Positions 62,024 to 64,000 of a stretch of 64,000 bases of DNA are shown piece after piece. The notes under the pieces were generated by a model. It worked only from the letters and a program-made list of their open reading frames with translations, did not search any database and was not told the origin of the DNA. This DNA is from Clostridiales bacterium (GTDB lineage: Bacteria > Bacillota > Clostridia > Lachnospirales > Lachnospiraceae): positions 62,001 through 126,000 of the forward strand of contig DUNO01000017.1 of NCBI GenBank assembly GCA_012839295.1, in the 5' to 3' direction. Positions within the stretch are counted from its first letter, which is position 1. Each line of letters opens with the position of its first letter. Made by a program: the position numbers and the translations under genes.

Positions 62024-63970
62024 TTATACTTGATGAATCTTAACTTCAATTGCATAGGGCTTATCACTTTCAACTGTATCACTTATTATAAGCCTTAGAC
62101 GCCATACCTTATCCCCCCAGACTTTTGAGAGACGCATATCTTTTCCGGTATCGTAGCTGTCTACGGCAGGTTTAACATTGTCTGAATAGATGACCAGCAC
62201 GTCTTTCCCGCCATTGACTCTTATAATTGCACCTGATTCGGTAAGTTCAGGTTCGTTGGCAAGTACCAGTGAAATATAAGTTTCACTGCAACCGGTGGAG
62301 ACGACTTGTGTAAACTCAAATTCATCTGTTATAGATATTTCTTCCTGTGCTCTGTCAAATCTAAATTTCCTTCTCCAAAAGACAAGACCGCTTTCGGGTA
62401 AATATACATCTTTTAAGTCCATGGAAAGCTCACTGATCTCACCTGAAGTATCGTATGTCACCGCTTTTGCCCTGTAAACTCCGGCATCTTCCAGTTTCAT
62501 CTTAAACATATCAAGGTACTGACCGTAGCCATTTACACAGGGCACGTTATGCCACCCGCTGCTGATCGGGACTACCTGCGCCCGCCTGGGGCTAAATGCA
62601 TCAGAACCATATTCGCCTCTGCCCATATCTATGATAGCAGGCTTTCCGTCCGAATAGATGATTAAACTACCGACATCGAGGTGATTGTGACTACCCACGG
62701 TAGAGCCTCCTTTTACTGCCAGATAAAGTCCGGCAGAGGTGCCTTCTGTCTGTCTTTCAAACATAAGCTCTGCATCAGGAAGGAACCGGCTTTTTAAGTA
62801 GGGGAACCCCTGTGAAGTTTCCTTATAAAATTCTTTATACTCAAATAGTTCCCTTATTGATAAAAACGGATGTAGTAAATATCCCGTGCTTGTGACAAAT
62901 ACTTCCGTTCCGTTTACATCACGCATACCCAGCGAGAATTTCTTCAATGTCTCATTCCCGCTGATATTTGCTATACTGTAGAGTCTTTGGGCAGCAGTAT
63001 GAAGATATACGTCGGCATCGGCGAAATTTACAAAGGCATTACCGTCAATGTGGTTAGCGTATATATACGAGGTGAGCTTACCAAGCCGTTCATTCTTCGT
63101 GAAGTCAAAAGCTCCGCCGGTGGAGATACGAAGAAGATTAAGACTGTCAAAGAGGCTGCCGCATGAGGTCGTCCAGTAGCTGGTGCCTTCTTTATCGCTG
63201 CCGTCTTCGGGATATTCGGCTATAAATTTATCAAGATAATACAGGCATTTTTCAAATACTCTGCTTTTAGTCTCTTTGTCTTTGTTTGTGAGGAGCGTAA
63301 TGGAAATGACATTTGAGATAATCCATGCAAGCCAGTTATTTATAAAGTTTCGGCACTTGCCATGACCCATCCACGGATAGTCGTCATGTGTTAAAAACGG
63401 GATAATGATGCGCTCATCCAGGAGCTTGTTAAGGCGTTTACCGATGGATATTGATATGCTGTCAAGAAGTGGTGCTGCCATGTGATAACAGCTTGCAAAC
63501 AGTGCAGCAGAATCAGAGCCGAGGATATCAATATACATAATCGATGAATCTGAAACATCAGGCAGCCTGGGAACCGACGAACCTGTCTTTGGATAAAGTT
63601 GATTATGTATGGGAATAACCCATGTAGCCTCGTCACAAGCCGCCCAGATACCATTTGCGATATCGTCCGAAAAACGGCTCTTGTTTTCTATACATTCGGC
63701 AACGGTAAGGTAAGCAAGAGCAAGGCGTCTTGCAGTTATCTTATCATCTACCGGTGCTCTGCTGCCGGTTCTGTCACAGTCCAGGATGTCTGAGGCGAGA
63801 ATAGGAGGCCAGCTGTAACCACAGTACTCTTTGGCACGCTCCAATATGATTTTAGTCAAATCAAACGGAAGTCCTTCCCACGCAGCCCGGTCTGATATAG
63901 GCGGGAGGAGAACGTTTAGATTAACGTCTGTAAGTAGTTTATCAAAGTCTTGGTAGTATTTTTCGAACAT
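62024..63970 (-). CDS. Heparinase II/III-like polysaccharide lyase family protein
   Basis: The 648-residue protein has an N-terminal (alpha/alpha) toroid and a C-terminal beta-sandwich characteristic of heparinase II/III-type lyases. The diagnostic motif is VGSHNHLDVGSLIIYSDG followed by IDMGRGEYGSD. Candidate barrel residues lie in NNWLAW and EDGSDKEGTSYW. AAAGGAG precedes the ATG. There is no signal peptide, so it may cleave unsaturated or uronate-containing oligosaccharides inside the cell; some family members are uncharacterised or hydrolase-like. It is the first gene of the operon with the broken GH2, the GH140-like enzyme and the binding protein. Confidence 0.85.
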   Translation of the reverse strand: MFEKYYQDFDKLLTDVNLNVLLPPISDRAAWEGLPFDLTKIILERAKEYCGYSWPPILASDILDCDRTGSRAPVDDKITARRLALAYLTVAECIENKSRFSDDIANGIWAACDEATWVIPIHNQLYPKTGSSVPRLPDVSDSSIMYIDILGSDSAALFASCYHMAAPLLDSISISIGKRLNKLLDERIIIPFLTHDDYPWMGHGKCRNFINNWLAWIISNVISITLLTNKDKETKSRVFEKCLYYLDKFIAEYPEDGSDKEGTSYWTTSCGSLFDSLNLLRISTGGAFDFTKNERLGKLTSYIYANHIDGNAFVNFADADVYLHTAAQRLYSIANISGNETLKKFSLGMRDVNGTEVFVTSTGYLLHPFLSIRELFEYKEFYKETSQGFPYLKSRFLPDAELMFERQTEGTSAGLYLAVKGGSTVGSHNHLDVGSLIIYSDGKPAIIDMGRGEYGSDAFSPRRAQVVPISSGWHNVPCVNGYGQYLDMFKMKLEDAGVYRAKAVTYDTSGEISELSMDLKDVYLPESGLVFWRRKFRFDRAQEEISITDEFEFTQVVSTGCSETYISLVLANEPELTESGAIIRVNGGKDVLVIYSDNVKPAVDSYDTGKDMRLSKVWGDKVWRLRLIISDTVESDKPYAIEVKIHQV

Positions 63971-64000
63971 AATGTCTCCTTTATTATGGAAAATAGTTTG

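Noticed and set aside
1-64000. CRISPR arrays, tRNA or rRNA genes, complete insertion sequences, prophage modules
   Set aside because: No regularly spaced repeats, no cloverleaf-like or rRNA segments, no transposase other than the RT scrap, and no phage structural genes were seen on reading both strands.

Overview
The window looks like chromosomal DNA of an anaerobic, saccharolytic Firmicute, most likely a Lachnospiraceae-type clostridium. The grounds are moderate to low GC, strong AGGAGG-type ribosome binding sites with some TTG/GTG starts, a YesM/YesN-type two-component pair beside a lipoprotein-dependent oligosaccharide ABC transporter, GPH-type sugar transport, a T-box leader, and many signal-peptide-free (cytoplasmic) glycoside hydrolases. 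No rRNA, tRNA, CRISPR array or complete insertion sequence was seen.

Left end (1-7,940). A minus-strand redox operon encodes a fumarate-reductase-type flavoprotein, an FrdB-like iron-sulfur subunit split by a one-base frameshift in a homopolymer, and a GltD-like NAD(P)H/FAD/ferredoxin oxidoreductase that runs off the left edge. A divergent TetR-type regulator, a cysteine desulfurase, a second TetR-type regulator with a clear promoter/operator dyad, and a small CGGC-domain protein follow.

Central carbohydrate locus (7,940-28,700). On the minus strand lie two GH78 alpha-L-rhamnosidases, a GPH transporter, two GH43 enzymes, an esterase, three formylglycine-dependent sulfatases and a GH2 enzyme, with an AraC regulator divergent at the upstream end. 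The enzyme mix (rhamnose, xylose/arabinose, beta-galactoside-type, sulfate ester, acyl ester) suggests intracellular breakdown of imported fragments of a sulfated rhamnose- and pentose-containing polysaccharide, ulvan-like in composition. That substrate is inference.

Uptake and decay zone (28,770-39,760). An ABC importer (two permeases and a lipoprotein) is divergent from its histidine kinase and response regulator. Beyond it lie an orphan second sugar-binding lipoprotein, a truncated group II intron reverse transcriptase, an unidentified gene tail, and a GH3 gene decayed into three pieces.

Housekeeping-like block (39,760-45,035). This holds a CLC-type channel/antiporter of the compact, possibly fluoride, subtype, a lysophospholipase-like hydrolase, an AlaA-like aminotransferase behind a complete T-box leader, and an aldo/keto reductase.

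Right-hand carbohydrate region (45,210-63,970). It contains a rhodanese-tailed protein of unknown role, two intact GH3 enzymes, two AraC regulators, a fructosamine-kinase-like protein, a third GH78, a candidate type I toxin-antitoxin pair too small for ordinary gene calling, and a minus-strand operon of a heparinase II/III-like enzyme, a GH2 gene broken by deletions, a GH140/DUF5605-like glycosidase and a discoidin-like carbohydrate-binding protein. A small helical domain of about 55 residues recurs at the ends of at least three otherwise unrelated enzymes and pseudogenes (possibly a fourth); it is one of the more intriguing patterns here.
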